Source of the DNA: Fictibacillus fluitans
Lineage (GTDB): Bacteria; Bacillota; Bacilli; Bacillales; Fictibacillaceae
Direction: 5' to 3'
DNA: 64,000 nucleotides
Assembly (NCBI RefSeq): GCF_030418125.1
Contig: NZ_JAUHTR010000003.1
Coordinates: 124,001 to 188,000 of the forward strand
Shown: in pieces, positions 43,462 through 53,048 of the stretch
Layout: every line of letters begins with the position of its first letter
Numbering within the stretch: position 1 is the first letter of the stretch
Notes under the pieces: generated by a model
The model's database searches: none
Told to the model about the DNA's origin: nothing
The model's input: the letters and a program-made list of their open reading frames with translations, nothing else
Made by a program: the position numbers and the translations under genes

Positions 43462-44286
43462 ATGATAAAAAGCATTTCAGACACAGCCGTGCTGCACAAC
43501 GGTGTACGAATGCCGTGGCTCGGACTTGGTGTCTATAAAGCAGAGGACGGCCAGGAAGTCGTTAATGCCATACATTATGCGCTTGAAGCGGGATACAGAA
43601 GCATTGATACAGCTTCGTTTTACAAAAATGAAGAAGGTGTGGGGCAGGCGCTGAAGACGTCCAATCTTGCGCGGGAAGACCTTTTTATTACCACAAAAGT
43701 ATGGAATACGGAGCAGGGCTACGAGACAACACTCCAGTCATTCGAAGAAAGCATAAAGAAGCTCGCTCTGGATTACGTTGATTTGTTCCTGATCCATTGG
43801 CCGGTTTCCGGCAAGTATAAAGATACTTGGCGAGCGCTGGAGCACCTCTATAAAGAGGGAAAAGTAAAGGCGATTGGTGTCTGCAATTTTGAAATTCACC
43901 ATCTGGAAGATTTGCTCGGCGACTGCGAAATTGTGCCAATGGTCAATCAGGTGGAGTTTCATCCCCGCCTGACACAAAAAGATTTGCTGTCTTACTGCAA
44001 GGACAAAAACATTCAGCTTGAAGCATGGCGTCCATTGTTAAAGGGAGAAATCTTTGATGAGCCTGTTTTAGTGGAGCTGGCAAAGAAATATGAAAAGACA
44101 GTGGCACAGGTCATTCTCCGCTGGGACCTGCAAAACGGCGTCATCACGATACCAAAGTCGGTGAATAAGGACAGAATTCAGCAAAACAGCAACATCTTTG
44201 ATTTTGAATTAAGCAGGGAAGACATGGGAAAGATTGACGCATTAAATCTGAATCACAGAAATGGACCCAATCCGAACGACTTTTAA
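43462..44286 (+). CDS. Aldo/keto reductase (YvgN-like)
   Basis: The 274-aa protein has the complete AKR catalytic tetrad: Asp49 and Tyr54 in IDTASFYKNEEGVG, Lys79 in TTKVWN and His112 in LIHWP. It also has the NADPH-site IPKSV near residue 228. It reduces aldehydes or ketones such as methylglyoxal. Length and motifs match B. subtilis YvgN/YtbE. GGAGG lies 9 bases before the ATG. A related but altered copy is found at 61729. Confidence 0.92.
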   Translation: MIKSISDTAVLHNGVRMPWLGLGVYKAEDGQEVVNAIHYALEAGYRSIDTASFYKNEEGVGQALKTSNLAREDLFITTKVWNTEQGYETTLQSFEESIKKLALDYVDLFLIHWPVSGKYKDTWRALEHLYKEGKVKAIGVCNFEIHHLEDLLGDCEIVPMVNQVEFHPRLTQKDLLSYCKDKNIQLEAWRPLLKGEIFDEPVLVELAKKYEKTVAQVILRWDLQNGVITIPKSVNKDRIQQNSNIFDFELSREDMGKIDALNLNHRNGPNPNDF

Positions 44287-44314
44287 CAGCAAATACAGTA
44301 AGTTTGTCGCAGAA

Positions 44315-44347
44315 GGCCCTCTGTTATAGAACAGAGGGCCTATTTTT
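44315..44347 (+). terminator. Terminator after aldo/keto reductase
   Basis: GGCCCTCTGTT (44315-44325) with AACAGAGGGCC (44330-44340), then TATTTTT. Confidence 0.9.
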
Positions 44348-44456
44348 CATTTTGTTATAAAAAACTGTTGCACATATCCCTTGGTGTGTTATATATTATT
44401 GTACAAGATAATAAACTGTTTTATAACAGTTCAACATTCTAAAGGAGGAATTTAAA

Positions 44457-44606
44457 ATGGATTGCAAAGGATGCCAGGGACACGGCGAGGAAACTTGCAA
44501 GGAATGCAACGGTACAGGCAAGCACAGAAACGGAAATTGCCCGGATTGCCAGGGTGAAGGATGCGTATGCTGCAGACGCTGCAATGGAAACGGAATCATT
44601 GATTAA
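44457..44606 (+). CDS. Small DnaJ-type zinc-finger (CxxC) protein
   Basis: A 49-aa protein starts at ATG 44457, after AAAGGAGG. It has four CxxC pairs of the CxxCxGxG kind: [24 protein letters not shown] and CRRCNGNG. This matches one DnaJ cysteine-rich domain folding around two zinc ions. There is no J domain. It may be a redox or zinc-binding accessory protein (similar tiny proteins are annotated YuiA-like). It lies just upstream of isocitrate lyase but about 50 bases apart. Confidence 0.75.
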   Translation: MDCKGCQGHGEETCKECNGTGKHRNGNCPDCQGEGCVCCRRCNGNGIID

Positions 44607-44659
44607 AGAGCATATCGGGTGTTTGTCACTGTTACATCATTTTAAATAAGGAGTGGTAC

Positions 44660-45946
44660 ATGATGAATCAAAAGGAAGCGGCTGCACAAATCGAGGAAAG
44701 CTGGAGCGGTAAACGATGGGAAGGGATAGAAAGAACGTACGGTGCAGAAGAGGTTGCAAGATTAAGAGGATCGGTTCAAATTGAGCATACTCTTGCAAAA
44801 AGAGGGGCGAAGAGGCTGTGGGAATCACTGCAGGAGGAAGATTATGTCCATGCGTTGGGTGCATTGACGGGAAACCAGGCCGTTCAGCAGGTAAAGGCAG
44901 GGCTGAAGGCCATTTACTTGAGTGGCTGGCAGGTAGCTGCAGATGCCAACCTTTCAGGCCACATGTATCCCGATCAAAGCCTGTACCCGGCGAACAGTGT
45001 GCCCAATGTGGTTAAAAAGATTAATCAGGCCTTGCATCGTGCCGACCAGATTGAGTTCTCCGAAGGAAAAACAGACACCGACTGGTTTGTACCGATCGTT
45101 GCCGATGCGGAAGCGGGGTTTGGAGGCGCACTTAATGTTTTTGAAATGATGAAGGCGATGATTGAAGCAGGAGCTTCGGGTGTTCACTTTGAAGATCAGC
45201 TGTCCTCAGAAAAAAAATGCGGGCACCTTGGAGGCAAGGTGCTGCTGCCGACACAGCAGGCCGTACGCCACCTGATTTCAGCACGGCTTGCAGCTGATGT
45301 AATGGGTGTCGACACCATCCTTATCGCACGAACGGATGCCAATGCTGCAAACCTGATTACAAGTGACATTGATTCATATGACCATCCATTTTTAACAGGG
45401 GACCGCACAGCGGAAGGCTTCTACCGGACGCATGCCGGAATAGACCAGGCCATTGCGAGGGGACTGGCCTATGCTCCATATGCAGATCTCATCTGGTGCG
45501 AAACCTCGGAACCAAGCCTTGAAGAGGCACAAAAGTTTGCGGATGCGATTCATGAGCGTTTTCCAGGCAAAATGCTCGCTTACAATTGCTCGCCGTCCTT
45601 TAACTGGAGAAAGAAACTTGATGATGAAACCATCGCGACCTTTCAGCAGAAGATTGCAGAAATGGGATACAAGTTTCAGTTTGTTACTCTTGCAGGCTTT
45701 CATGCCCTTAACCATGGCATGTTTGAACTGGCCAAAGAGTATAAAACGAGGGGGATGGCCGCCTACTCGGAATTGCAGCAGAAAGAGTTTGCCAGTGAAA
45801 AGGACGGCTATACTGCGACCCGTCATCAACGAGAAGTGGGGACAGGCTACTTTGATGAAGTGGCACAGGCCATTTCAGGGGGGCTTTCTTCTACCACAGC
45901 ATTAAAAGGATCAACCGAAGAAGAACAATTTACGATTACCAATTGA
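44660..45946 (+). CDS. aceA: Isocitrate lyase
   Basis: The 428-aa protein carries the isocitrate lyase signature KKCGHLGGK (residues 185-193, catalytic Cys187). It also has the substrate motifs [13 protein letters not shown] and [10 protein letters not shown] (Mg-binding acidic cluster), HFEDQ and YNCSPSFNW. It cleaves isocitrate to succinate and glyoxylate in the glyoxylate shunt, used on acetate or fatty acids. ATG 44660 or 44663 follow TAAGGAG. No malate synthase gene is adjacent, unlike typical aceBA operons. Confidence 0.96.
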   Translation: MMNQKEAAAQIEESWSGKRWEGIERTYGAEEVARLRGSVQIEHTLAKRGAKRLWESLQEEDYVHALGALTGNQAVQQVKAGLKAIYLSGWQVAADANLSGHMYPDQSLYPANSVPNVVKKINQALHRADQIEFSEGKTDTDWFVPIVADAEAGFGGALNVFEMMKAMIEAGASGVHFEDQLSSEKKCGHLGGKVLLPTQQAVRHLISARLAADVMGVDTILIARTDANAANLITSDIDSYDHPFLTGDRTAEGFYRTHAGIDQAIARGLAYAPYADLIWCETSEPSLEEAQKFADAIHERFPGKMLAYNCSPSFNWRKKLDDETIATFQQKIAEMGYKFQFVTLAGFHALNHGMFELAKEYKTRGMAAYSELQQKEFASEKDGYTATRHQREVGTGYFDEVAQAISGGLSSTTALKGSTEEEQFTITN

Positions 45947-45956
45947 AAATAAAAGA

Positions 45957-45990
45957 AACCTGCTTTCCTTAATGGGAGGGCAGGTTTTTT
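45957..45990 (+). terminator. Terminator after aceA
   Basis: AAACCTGC (45957-45964) with GCAGGTTT (45980-45987), then a T run. Confidence 0.8.
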
Positions 45991-46115
45991 TATGCGAAAC
46001 GATTTTTGAACAAAGGGCTGTTTGATATTTCCATTTTTGTATGAGAGAATATAAGACGTATTTTGCCAGTATGCTAGAATGTTAATTTTTTAAATACATA
46101 AGGGGGGAATGTTTT

Positions 46116-47000
46116 TTGTCGCTGGATCTGATGAAGGTAAACAAGTCATTCGGAAAAACACACGCCGTTGCCGATTTTACAGTGAATCTGCCCAAGGGGC
46201 AGGTGCTGGGTCTGCTTGGCCGGAATGGAGCAGGAAAGACCACCACGATTAAAATGATATTGGGGCTTCTTATCCCGGACGCCGGGGAAATTCTATGGGA
46301 AGGGGCTCCATTGGACAGAGAAAAGATATCAATCGGATATTTGCCGGAAGAGAGGGGCTTGTACCAAAAAAGCAAAGTATCCGACCAGCTTCGCTATTTT
46401 GCAGAGCTGGAAGGAATGGACAGACAAAGCGCTAATCAGGCAATCGACTATTGGCTTGAAAAACTTCAAATCCCTGAGCATAAAGACAAAAAGGCCTCCG
46501 ACTTATCAAAAGGCAATCAGCAGAAAATCCAGCTGATCGCCACCCTTATCCATGACCCGGAGCTGCTCATACTTGATGAGCCCTTCAGCGGCCTGGATCC
46601 AGTGAACGCCAACATGCTGGCCTCCATTATTGAAGAACAGGTAAAGATGAAGAAAACAGTGATCTTATCCTCTCACCGCATGGAACAAATTGAGACATTT
46701 TGTGAAAAGGTTTGTCTGATGAAGGACGGCAAGACGGTAATCCAGGGCAACCTTAGTGAAATCAAGCAGAATTACGGCTACCGAAATCTCACCCTTCATA
46801 ACGATGGAGAAGTTGAAAACAAGCTCCAGGAGTGGAATATGGTTTTTGAGAAAAAACTCAATGAGGTAAGACTTAAAGTGCGGGATGAATCCGAGGCGTT
46901 TGAACTGTTCAGCAGGCTCCATTCAGACCGCGTTCCGATTCGTTATTTTAAAATGCTTGAGCCCACATTGAACGAAATCTTCTTGGAGAAGGTGAAGTAA
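46116..47000 (+). CDS. ABC transporter ATP-binding protein (NatA/YhaQ-like)
   Basis: TTG 46116 follows AGGGGGG at 9 bases. The 294-aa ATPase has Walker A GRNGAGKTT, signature LSKGNQQKIQ (a KGN variant of LSGGQ, usual in this subfamily), Walker B LLILDEPFSGLDP and H-loop SSHRM. A C-terminal extension of about 80 residues ends the protein. Together with the following permease it resembles B. subtilis YhaQ-YhaP or NatAB exporters. It ends one base before the permease ATG region, so the pair is co-transcribed. Substrate not evident; sodium or small toxic compounds are family possibilities. Confidence 0.85.
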   Translation: MSLDLMKVNKSFGKTHAVADFTVNLPKGQVLGLLGRNGAGKTTTIKMILGLLIPDAGEILWEGAPLDREKISIGYLPEERGLYQKSKVSDQLRYFAELEGMDRQSANQAIDYWLEKLQIPEHKDKKASDLSKGNQQKIQLIATLIHDPELLILDEPFSGLDPVNANMLASIIEEQVKMKKTVILSSHRMEQIETFCEKVCLMKDGKTVIQGNLSEIKQNYGYRNLTLHNDGEVENKLQEWNMVFEKKLNEVRLKVRDESEAFELFSRLHSDRVPIRYFKMLEPTLNEIFLEKVK

Positions 47001-47001
47001 G

Positions 47002-48222
47002 ATGAAAAAATTTGCGGCCATCTACAAATTCCATTTAAAAGAAAATTTAACATCCAAGGCTTTTAAAATATCGACAGCAATCATCTTTGTCGCCATATTG
47101 GCTTTCTTTGGCTATTCCAATTGGGCGAATCAGAATGACAGCGGCAATAAAGATTCCATTGCCATAATCAATACGACGGAAAGCAATGTAAACATTCAAT
47201 CCCTGAATAAAGGCTTGGAAGAAACAAAGCTGGAATCCGCTAAAAAGAATGAGGAAAAGAAATTCCGCGAAAAGGTAGAGAATGGAAACGTGGATGGATT
47301 AATCCTTGTCCGCGCCCAAAAAGGGGTGCCGGCACTGACCTATATTTATAAAAACTTCCCGAATAATGAAGCGGCACCTGTGGTTTCACAAGCACTGCAG
47401 CAATCCTATATTGCGGACACGATTGCCCAGAATAAAATTGATTCAAAAACTGCGGCATCTCTTCTTTCAACCGTTCAGGTGAAGGATGAGGTTCTAAAAG
47501 ATACGAGCAATACATTTGGAATCGTCTATGTGTTTGTTTTCTTTATGTATTTGTTTATTATAGCGTTCGGGCAAATGATCGCAACCGCTGTGGCTGCGGA
47601 AAAGTCCTCAAGAGTCATGGAAATTATGATTCCCAAGGTGAAGCCCATTTTAATGATGTATGCCAAAATAGCCGCCATTTTAACCGGAGCCATCGTGCAG
47701 ATTGCTATTATTGCAGCAGCGGGGTTAATCGCTTATGCCATCGGCTGGCTCGATACCAACGAGCTTTCCATTTTTGGATCGGGAATCGATCTGTCAAACC
47801 TGACTCCTGGAGTCATTGCTGCATTTATCACGTATTTCGTTCTGGGGTATCTCCTGTATGCGATGATGTATGCGGCAGTCGGATCGATGGTCAGCCGCAC
47901 AGAGGACCTCGGTTCCTCACAGTTTCCAATTATCATGCTTATTATGGGCGCGTTCTTCATCGGAATGCGGTCGCTCTTTGACCCTTCGACAACGCTTGTT
48001 GTGGTGAGCTCATACATTCCCTTTTTCTCACCCATTGTTACCTTTTCACGAATTGTTGCCGGAGAGGCAGGAACCCTTGAAATAGTGATAACGATCGCCA
48101 TCCTGTTGATTTCCCTGTTATTCATTAACCGGCTGGCAGGACGAATTTATGTGCATGGCGTCATGCATTACGGCGGAAAGGTGAAATTCAGGGACATGAT
48201 TCAGCTTGCAAAAAGTAAGTAA
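47002..48222 (+). CDS. ABC-2 type permease (NatB/YhaP-like)
   Basis: The 406-aa membrane protein has one N-terminal helix and a large extracytoplasmic domain (about residues 45-170). A cluster of five helices follows, with the ABC-2 signature VAAEKSSRVMEIMIPKV after helix 2. This one-plus-five topology is typical of NatB-like ABC-2 permeases. GGTGAAGTAAG serves as weak ribosome binding site. It pairs with the preceding ATPase. Confidence 0.85.
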   Translation: MKKFAAIYKFHLKENLTSKAFKISTAIIFVAILAFFGYSNWANQNDSGNKDSIAIINTTESNVNIQSLNKGLEETKLESAKKNEEKKFREKVENGNVDGLILVRAQKGVPALTYIYKNFPNNEAAPVVSQALQQSYIADTIAQNKIDSKTAASLLSTVQVKDEVLKDTSNTFGIVYVFVFFMYLFIIAFGQMIATAVAAEKSSRVMEIMIPKVKPILMMYAKIAAILTGAIVQIAIIAAAGLIAYAIGWLDTNELSIFGSGIDLSNLTPGVIAAFITYFVLGYLLYAMMYAAVGSMVSRTEDLGSSQFPIIMLIMGAFFIGMRSLFDPSTTLVVVSSYIPFFSPIVTFSRIVAGEAGTLEIVITIAILLISLLFINRLAGRIYVHGVMHYGGKVKFRDMIQLAKSK

Positions 48223-48294
48223 GAAAAAGCCGGCTTTCTCTTATTATGCCTATAGGAAGAATGATAAACTAATAGAGAATAAGGAGGCGGTATC

Positions 48295-48531
48295 ATGCTT
48301 TTACAATGGAAAAAAGAACATAAGGATCAGGCAATCCGGGATATCCAGCAGTTTTTTTATGATGAAAGAGGAGAGGAAATCGGAGCGATCGCGGCAGAAA
48401 ATGTTTTGGATTTCTTTTCATCACAGTTGGGACAGCACTTTTATAATCAGGGAATCAAGGATTCATTGAATGTGGTCAGAGACAGGCTTGGGGCAGTGGA
48501 AGATGATTTGTATGCTCTTGAGCGAAAATGA
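48295..48531 (+). CDS. DUF2164 family protein
   Basis: The 78-aa protein has the DUF2164 pattern IQQFFYDERGEEIGAIAAENVLDFFSSQLGQHFYNQGIKD. It is soluble, alpha-helical and of unknown function. AAGGAGG lies 7 bases before the ATG. A very strong terminator follows. Confidence 0.85.
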   Translation: MLLQWKKEHKDQAIRDIQQFFYDERGEEIGAIAAENVLDFFSSQLGQHFYNQGIKDSLNVVRDRLGAVEDDLYALERK

Positions 48532-48536
48532 GTGAA

Positions 48537-48567
48537 AGCAGCATGGCGGAGGCCATGCTGCTTTTTT
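48537..48567 (+). terminator. Terminator between DUF2164 and 151-aa gene
   Basis: AAGCAGCATGGC (48537-48548) with its complement 48552-48563, then T6; the neighbouring genes converge. Confidence 0.9.
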
Positions 48568-49021
48568 AGTTGCTAAGCCTTACAACCGCACGGAGACGGA
48601 AGCTGCCGCTCATTCGGATTCTTTGTGCCTGTAAGGTTGATGCGTACAAGGTGTAAAGAGCCAGTTCGACATTATCGCTCAAGGTCTCAAAACCCGTAAG
48701 TGTTGTTGTCTTCTGCATCTGAAGGTCCTGGGTGGATTCCTCTGCTTCTGTGACCAGTATATCTGGATTGCGCCTTACTGTGAGCTTGATGGCTGCGGGT
48801 TCACAAGGGAAGCCCGCCGTCCAGCCGGCGGACGCTTCGATTTCCACCTTGTCGCCTTTCGACAACTGTGTAAAATACAGGGAGAGAAGGGGAATTTCCT
48901 CATTGGGAGGCAGAATATCACTGGGGCTGTTTAATTCAGCTTCTTTGGTAATAGCTAGTTTTTTCTGAAATGTGCTGTACCGTTTCGCATCGGTGGTTTT
49001 ATTTCCGAAGGTAAACTTCAT
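48566..49021 (-). CDS. Hypothetical beta-rich protein
   Basis: The 151-aa protein has no signal peptide or membrane helix. It is dominated by predicted beta strands, e.g. EIPLLSLYFTQLSKGDKVEIEASAGWTAG and VELALYTLYASTLQAQRIRMSGSFRLRAVVRLS (quoted discontinuously). The size and composition recall beta-jellyroll or exosporium-type domains, but no motif is recognised. It is monocistronic and convergent with DUF2164. Confidence 0.55.
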   Translation of the reverse strand: MKFTFGNKTTDAKRYSTFQKKLAITKEAELNSPSDILPPNEEIPLLSLYFTQLSKGDKVEIEASAGWTAGFPCEPAAIKLTVRRNPDILVTEAEESTQDLQMQKTTTLTGFETLSDNVELALYTLYASTLQAQRIRMSGSFRLRAVVRLSN

Positions 49022-49175
49022 GTTTTGTCCCCATTCTGTTTTTTGATAGGTTATGTGAATAGAAGGACAGGGGTTTGGACATTCCGCTTTTCAGAGATAG
49101 GATTACAATGTTTATTGTCTGGGAAAGAAAGGAATAAATACGGGTGGAGAAGTAATTTAAAAGGAGTGAAGAGAA

Positions 49176-49835
49176 ATGTCATCCAAAAAGATACTGTTTG
49201 TTGTAACCAGTCATGATACCATTGGTGATCACAAAACGGGCTTATGGCTGGAAGAGCTTGCCGTCCCGTATAATGAATTTAAAAAACAGGGCTATGAGAT
49301 TAAAGTGACAAGCATCGCTGGCGGCGAGGTTCCGCTGGATCCGAACAGCCTTGAAGGAGATACAGGAGAATTTGAGGAAGCTAAAGCATTGCTGAAGGAT
49401 ACTCCGCCCTTAACAAGAGATGACGCTCACGGATTTGATGCCATCTTTCTTCCCGGAGGACATGGAACCGTGTTTGATTTCCCTAACAGCCATGATCTCC
49501 AAGTCGTTGTCTGTCAGTTTGCAGAAGATGACAAGGTGATTGGTTCCGTATGTCATGGGCCATCGGGTCTGGTCATGTCTGCTTGCGAAAACGGGACTCC
49601 GATTGTAAAAGGGAAAAAGATTTCGGCTTTCACCGATTCAGAAGAAAGAGAAATGAGTCTGGCTGACGAGGTGCCTTTCCTTTTGGAAACAAGATTGCGC
49701 GAACTGGGAGCAGAATTTGTAAAAGGCGAGAATTGGGCCGATTTTGCTGTAGCGGACGGAAAGCTGGTAACCGGCCAGAATCCGCAGTCAAGCTTGAGCG
49801 TAGCCAAGAAAGTGATCGAAGTACTCGAAGCGTAA
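49176..49835 (+). CDS. DJ-1/PfpI-family (class I glutamine amidotransferase-like) protein
   Basis: The 219-aa protein has the nucleophile-elbow motif SVCHGPSGL (Cys about residue 128) and FLPGGHGTVFDFP, typical of the Hsp31-like group of DJ-1 proteins. N-terminal THE-like metal residues of true Hsp31 are replaced by SHDTIGDHKTGLWLEE. Members act as glyoxalase III, deglycase or stress chaperones. AAAGGAG lies 9 bases before the ATG. A hairpin terminator follows. Confidence 0.88.
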   Translation: MSSKKILFVVTSHDTIGDHKTGLWLEELAVPYNEFKKQGYEIKVTSIAGGEVPLDPNSLEGDTGEFEEAKALLKDTPPLTRDDAHGFDAIFLPGGHGTVFDFPNSHDLQVVVCQFAEDDKVIGSVCHGPSGLVMSACENGTPIVKGKKISAFTDSEEREMSLADEVPFLLETRLRELGAEFVKGENWADFAVADGKLVTGQNPQSSLSVAKKVIEVLEA

Positions 49836-49854
49836 ATTTATAGATAAGAAGCTG

Positions 49855-49905
49855 AAAAAACTGTCAGAGACCAGAGCACTCACTGGTACCTGGCAGTTTT
49901 TTTTG
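49855..49905 (+). terminator. Terminator after DJ-1/PfpI gene
   Basis: AAAAAACTG...CAG pairs with CTG...CAGTTTTTT, followed by T residues. Confidence 0.75.
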
Positions 49906-49979
49906 CAAAGATGGGTGGATAAGCGGTGCAATCCGAAAGAAGCGGAATAAGATGGTATGTACAAAGGAGGAGATAGAAC

Positions 49980-50312
49980 ATGAATTTGGACAAAGACCTA
50001 AAGCCAACAATGAACTCTGTTCCTCTCGATGCTCTTAAAAAAGCGGGCTCCCACCAACCTTATCATTATTTGTTTTTATGCCGGCATTATATGGGACAGC
50101 ATAGTGAATTGGAAATGATAGATGGAGAGGTCTATTCCGGACTTCTATATTCATACGATAATGAAAATCTCTATATGGCCATCCCCATAAATGGGGAAGA
50201 AGCTGGAGGCAGCCGTGTATCCCTTCCGTTTTTTGCAGGAGAACTGCAACCGGGGGTAGGCGTTTTCGGCTTTCCATTCCATGGAATCCGGCGATTTCGT
50301 CCGTATGAATGA
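49980..50312 (+). CDS. Hypothetical 110-aa protein
   Basis: ATG 49980 follows AAAGGAGG. The middle (LEMIDGEVYSGLLYSYDNENLYMAIP) reads like an Sm/Lsm-type small beta barrel, and the C-terminus has GVFGFPFHGIRRFRPYE. The Lsm resemblance is only by pattern. No signal peptide. It is alone between two terminators. Confidence 0.55.
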   Translation: MNLDKDLKPTMNSVPLDALKKAGSHQPYHYLFLCRHYMGQHSELEMIDGEVYSGLLYSYDNENLYMAIPINGEEAGGSRVSLPFFAGELQPGVGVFGFPFHGIRRFRPYE

Positions 50313-50322
50313 TGAAAAAAAT

Positions 50323-50369
50323 AAAGGCCGGTTATCAGGGTGTTCATAAACATGATAACCGGCCTTTGT
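50323..50369 (+). terminator. Strong hairpin terminator
   Basis: AAAGGCCGGTTATC (50323-50336) pairs perfectly with 50354-50367. Confidence 0.85.
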
Positions 50370-50508
50370 TCTTGGTTCGTCATTTTCCGGGAAATAAATG
50401 GAGAGTTCCCCAGCAAAGAGAGGATAAGGGGGAAAGTTGGGAAACAAGGAAGAATAATGATATAATGGCCCTGAAATAGTAGAACGGTGTATAAAGGGAG
50501 AGGATGTT

Positions 50509-51294
50509 TTGAAACAAAACCTGAATCTTTTTAAGGAAAAGGTGTCATTGCTTGAACAAGCCCTTGATTTTACCAGAGTAGGCATTACCATAACAGACCC
50601 ATCACTCCCGGACAATCCCATCATTTATGTGAATGAAGGCTTTCTGTCCATGGCTGGTTATGATTACGAAGAAGTGATCGGGAAAAATTGCCGCTTTCTT
50701 CAGGGGGAAGATACGGATAGAGAGTCAATCAGGGAAATAAAAGATGCACTTGGGGATAAGAGGAAAATTTCCATTAAACTCAGAAACTACCGTAAAGACG
50801 GAACGCCATTTTGGAATGAGTTAACGATCGACCCCTTTTATATGGAAGAGGAAGAAAAGTACTATTTCATTGGCATTCAAAATGACATAACCAAGCAGGA
50901 AGAGTATCAGGAAAAACTGGAATTGACATTAAAGGAAATTGAACGGCTGTCCACTCCTCTTGTTCCTGTTACGGATAACACGCTGGTTCTTCCATTGATC
51001 GGTAACCTTTCCCGTGAACGTTTCGAAAAGATCACCGAGACGATAGTTTCTGATCTGAATGTAAGACACGCTACATATTTAATCCTGGATCTTTCAGGTT
51101 TGGGAATGTTTGATGAACACACTTCTTCTCTCATTTATCAACTGCATCATCTTCTTAAACTGCTGGGCACGGATCTTGTATTGACCGGGATTTCCGCACA
51201 GCTCGCCATGAAAGCGGGTACCAGCCATGAATTATATTCCTTGAAAACCTATTTGTCGGTTCAAGAAGCTGTCAACGATTTGAGCAAGTTATAA
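50509..51294 (+). CDS. ytvA: LOV-STAS blue-light receptor (YtvA)
   Basis: TTG 50509 follows GGGAGAGG. The 261-aa protein has an N-terminal PAS/LOV domain with the flavin-binding signature GKNCRFLQG, in which Cys61 is the photo-adduct cysteine. A linker helix (EYQEKLELTLKEIERL) follows, then a C-terminal STAS domain (LILDLSGLGMFDEHTSSLIYQL). Blue light activates YtvA, which feeds into the stressosome and SigB general stress response. All landmark residues are present, so it should be photoactive. Confidence 0.95.
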   Translation: MKQNLNLFKEKVSLLEQALDFTRVGITITDPSLPDNPIIYVNEGFLSMAGYDYEEVIGKNCRFLQGEDTDRESIREIKDALGDKRKISIKLRNYRKDGTPFWNELTIDPFYMEEEEKYYFIGIQNDITKQEEYQEKLELTLKEIERLSTPLVPVTDNTLVLPLIGNLSRERFEKITETIVSDLNVRHATYLILDLSGLGMFDEHTSSLIYQLHHLLKLLGTDLVLTGISAQLAMKAGTSHELYSLKTYLSVQEAVNDLSKL

Positions 51295-51345
51295 AAGGAA
51301 GGGGCTGTCCAGAAAGTCAATTTACTGACTTCCTGGCAGTTCCTT

Positions 51346-51936
51346 TTATTTTGTATAGATCATGCGGCTGGCATGGCCCATGCTTTTTGGATACTTAAAG
51401 CCAATGATCATCCATAACCCGAAGAAAATAAAGCAGAAAAAGATAAAGGTGACGAGGAAAATGTTCCATATGAAGTGGTTTTCTGGATCCTTAAACTTAT
51501 ATTCAATGTGCCATGTTCCATCCCCGAGCTTGAGAGTGTCGCCAACTTTCCCTTTCATTTTTGAAAATACAAAGACGGGAGAAGTGGCGTCTTCGGAAGC
51601 TTTGACTGGTTTTTGAGAAAAAACAGCCAAATATTCCAGTCCTTCGATTTTAGAGGCAATGGACGAAATTTTTTCTTTAGCGGATGAAGATAATGTTTTT
51701 GAATCCTGCTGATCTAAAACTTCAAAGATTTGATTGGGGTTGTGAGAAAAAAGAGTGGTGCGTTTATAATCCTGCCACATAAAAACGGCAAATACCAAAA
51801 AGCTGACAATCATAAACAGCAAGGTAGACCGGAGAAGAACACGGGTTGAACCAAGGGCTCCGCGCCTTTTTCGTTTCTTCTTTTTATAGTCAGAGAGAAG
51901 GATGACTTTCGGGTTACTCTCCATCATTTCCCACAA
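51346..51936 (-). CDS. Two-helix membrane protein of unknown function
   Basis: The 196-aa protein has a very basic N-terminus (DYKKKKRKRRG), one helix (LLFMIVSFLVFAVFMW), and an extracytoplasmic loop of about 90 residues with no recognised fold. A second helix (IFLVTFIFFCFIFFGLWMII) ends near the C-terminus. The topology suggests both termini inside. ATG 51936 or 51927 is preceded by AAAGGAGG. It is convergent with ytvA. Confidence 0.55.
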   Translation of the reverse strand: MWEMMESNPKVILLSDYKKKKRKRRGALGSTRVLLRSTLLFMIVSFLVFAVFMWQDYKRTTLFSHNPNQIFEVLDQQDSKTLSSSAKEKISSIASKIEGLEYLAVFSQKPVKASEDATSPVFVFSKMKGKVGDTLKLGDGTWHIEYKFKDPENHFIWNIFLVTFIFFCFIFFGLWMIIGFKYPKSMGHASRMIYTK

Positions 51937-52199
51937 ACCTCCTTTAAATAAAGAGAATAAATGATATATTCTACAAAATTTAGAATAATCCTACGATTAC
52001 TTACAGAGTTATTAGGGTAAATATCTCATGGGACTATCGTTTGGCATCTGCGAATAAAAGCGATTTGTTACAACGAGGCGTGTAAATATACCCAGTATAG
52101 TACAAACTCTCTAGTACTTTTGTGGCTAGTATTTGAAGTTTCAACACGTTACCATTGAATTAGTCAGAACAATCAAACACTACAAAAGGAGGAAAAGCA

Positions 52200-52985
52200 G
52201 TGAAGAAATTCTATTTGCCAATGCTGTTAATTGCTGCAATGATTTTGTCGATTGCCGGCTGCGGGTCCTCGACATCCAAAACGAAGAGCGGAGATGAGGT
52301 GGAACTGAAAGAAGACGGTGTGTTTTCTTTTGTCGTCTCAGGTGAGTTTTATCCGTTCAGCTACTCGGACAAGAATGGTAAGCTCGATGGATTTGATGTT
52401 GCAGTCGGAAAGGCTCTTGCCAAGGAAATGGGATTGAAGGCAAAAGTGGACAAGCAGAAATTTCATGGAATTGTTACGGCTGTAAAGACCAACCGGTTTG
52501 ATGCAGCTGTTGCCAGTCATACTATTACACCTGAACGAGAGAAAGCAGTAAATTTCAGTACACCGTATTACTATTCAGGACCGGTTTTGTTTGTTCAGAA
52601 GGGCAGCGGCATTAAGAGTGCCAAAGACCTTAAGGGAAAAAATATTGCTGTAGCCAAAGGCTCTACATACGAAAGTGAAGCACAGAAATACACAAAAGAC
52701 ATATCGGTATATGACAGTGATGTAACCGCATTGCGGGCTTTAAGTGAAAAGAAGCATGAAGGTGTAATCACGGATTCCATTACCGGCAAACAGGCCATCG
52801 CAAAAGGATTTAAAGTAGAAGAAGCAGAAACACTTGGCACGAGTGAACAAGCGGTTGCGGTATCCAAAAAGGACAAGCAGCTGTTAAAGGCGATCAATAA
52901 AGCACTTGAACAACTAAGGAAAGATGGAACATTGAAAGAAATTAGCGAAAAATACCTGAAAACCGATATTACAAAAAAACCATAA
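52200..52985 (+). CDS. tcyA: Cystine-type ABC transporter substrate-binding lipoprotein
   Basis: GTG 52200 follows AAAGGAGG. The 261-aa protein has a lipoprotein signal with lipobox IAGC and a type II periplasmic-binding fold of the polar amino acid family: GEFYPFSYSDKNGKLDGFDVAVGKALAKEMG, written here as the pattern from residues 49 on, and FSTPYYYSG. Order and sequence match the TcyABC cystine importer of Bacillus. It is the first gene of a three-gene operon preceded by 260 bases of unassigned leader without an S-box. Confidence 0.85.
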   Translation: MKKFYLPMLLIAAMILSIAGCGSSTSKTKSGDEVELKEDGVFSFVVSGEFYPFSYSDKNGKLDGFDVAVGKALAKEMGLKAKVDKQKFHGIVTAVKTNRFDAAVASHTITPEREKAVNFSTPYYYSGPVLFVQKGSGIKSAKDLKGKNIAVAKGSTYESEAQKYTKDISVYDSDVTALRALSEKKHEGVITDSITGKQAIAKGFKVEEAETLGTSEQAVAVSKKDKQLLKAINKALEQLRKDGTLKEISEKYLKTDITKKP

Positions 52986-53048
52986 AAAATCAATGAAGAA
53001 TGTGTGTTACACTGCACATTCTTTTCTTTCAAAAGGAGCTGAACCAAG

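Noticed and set aside
52000-52199. Possible riboswitch or T-box before tcyA
   Set aside because: No S-box core, T-box sequence or terminator hairpin was found in this leader.
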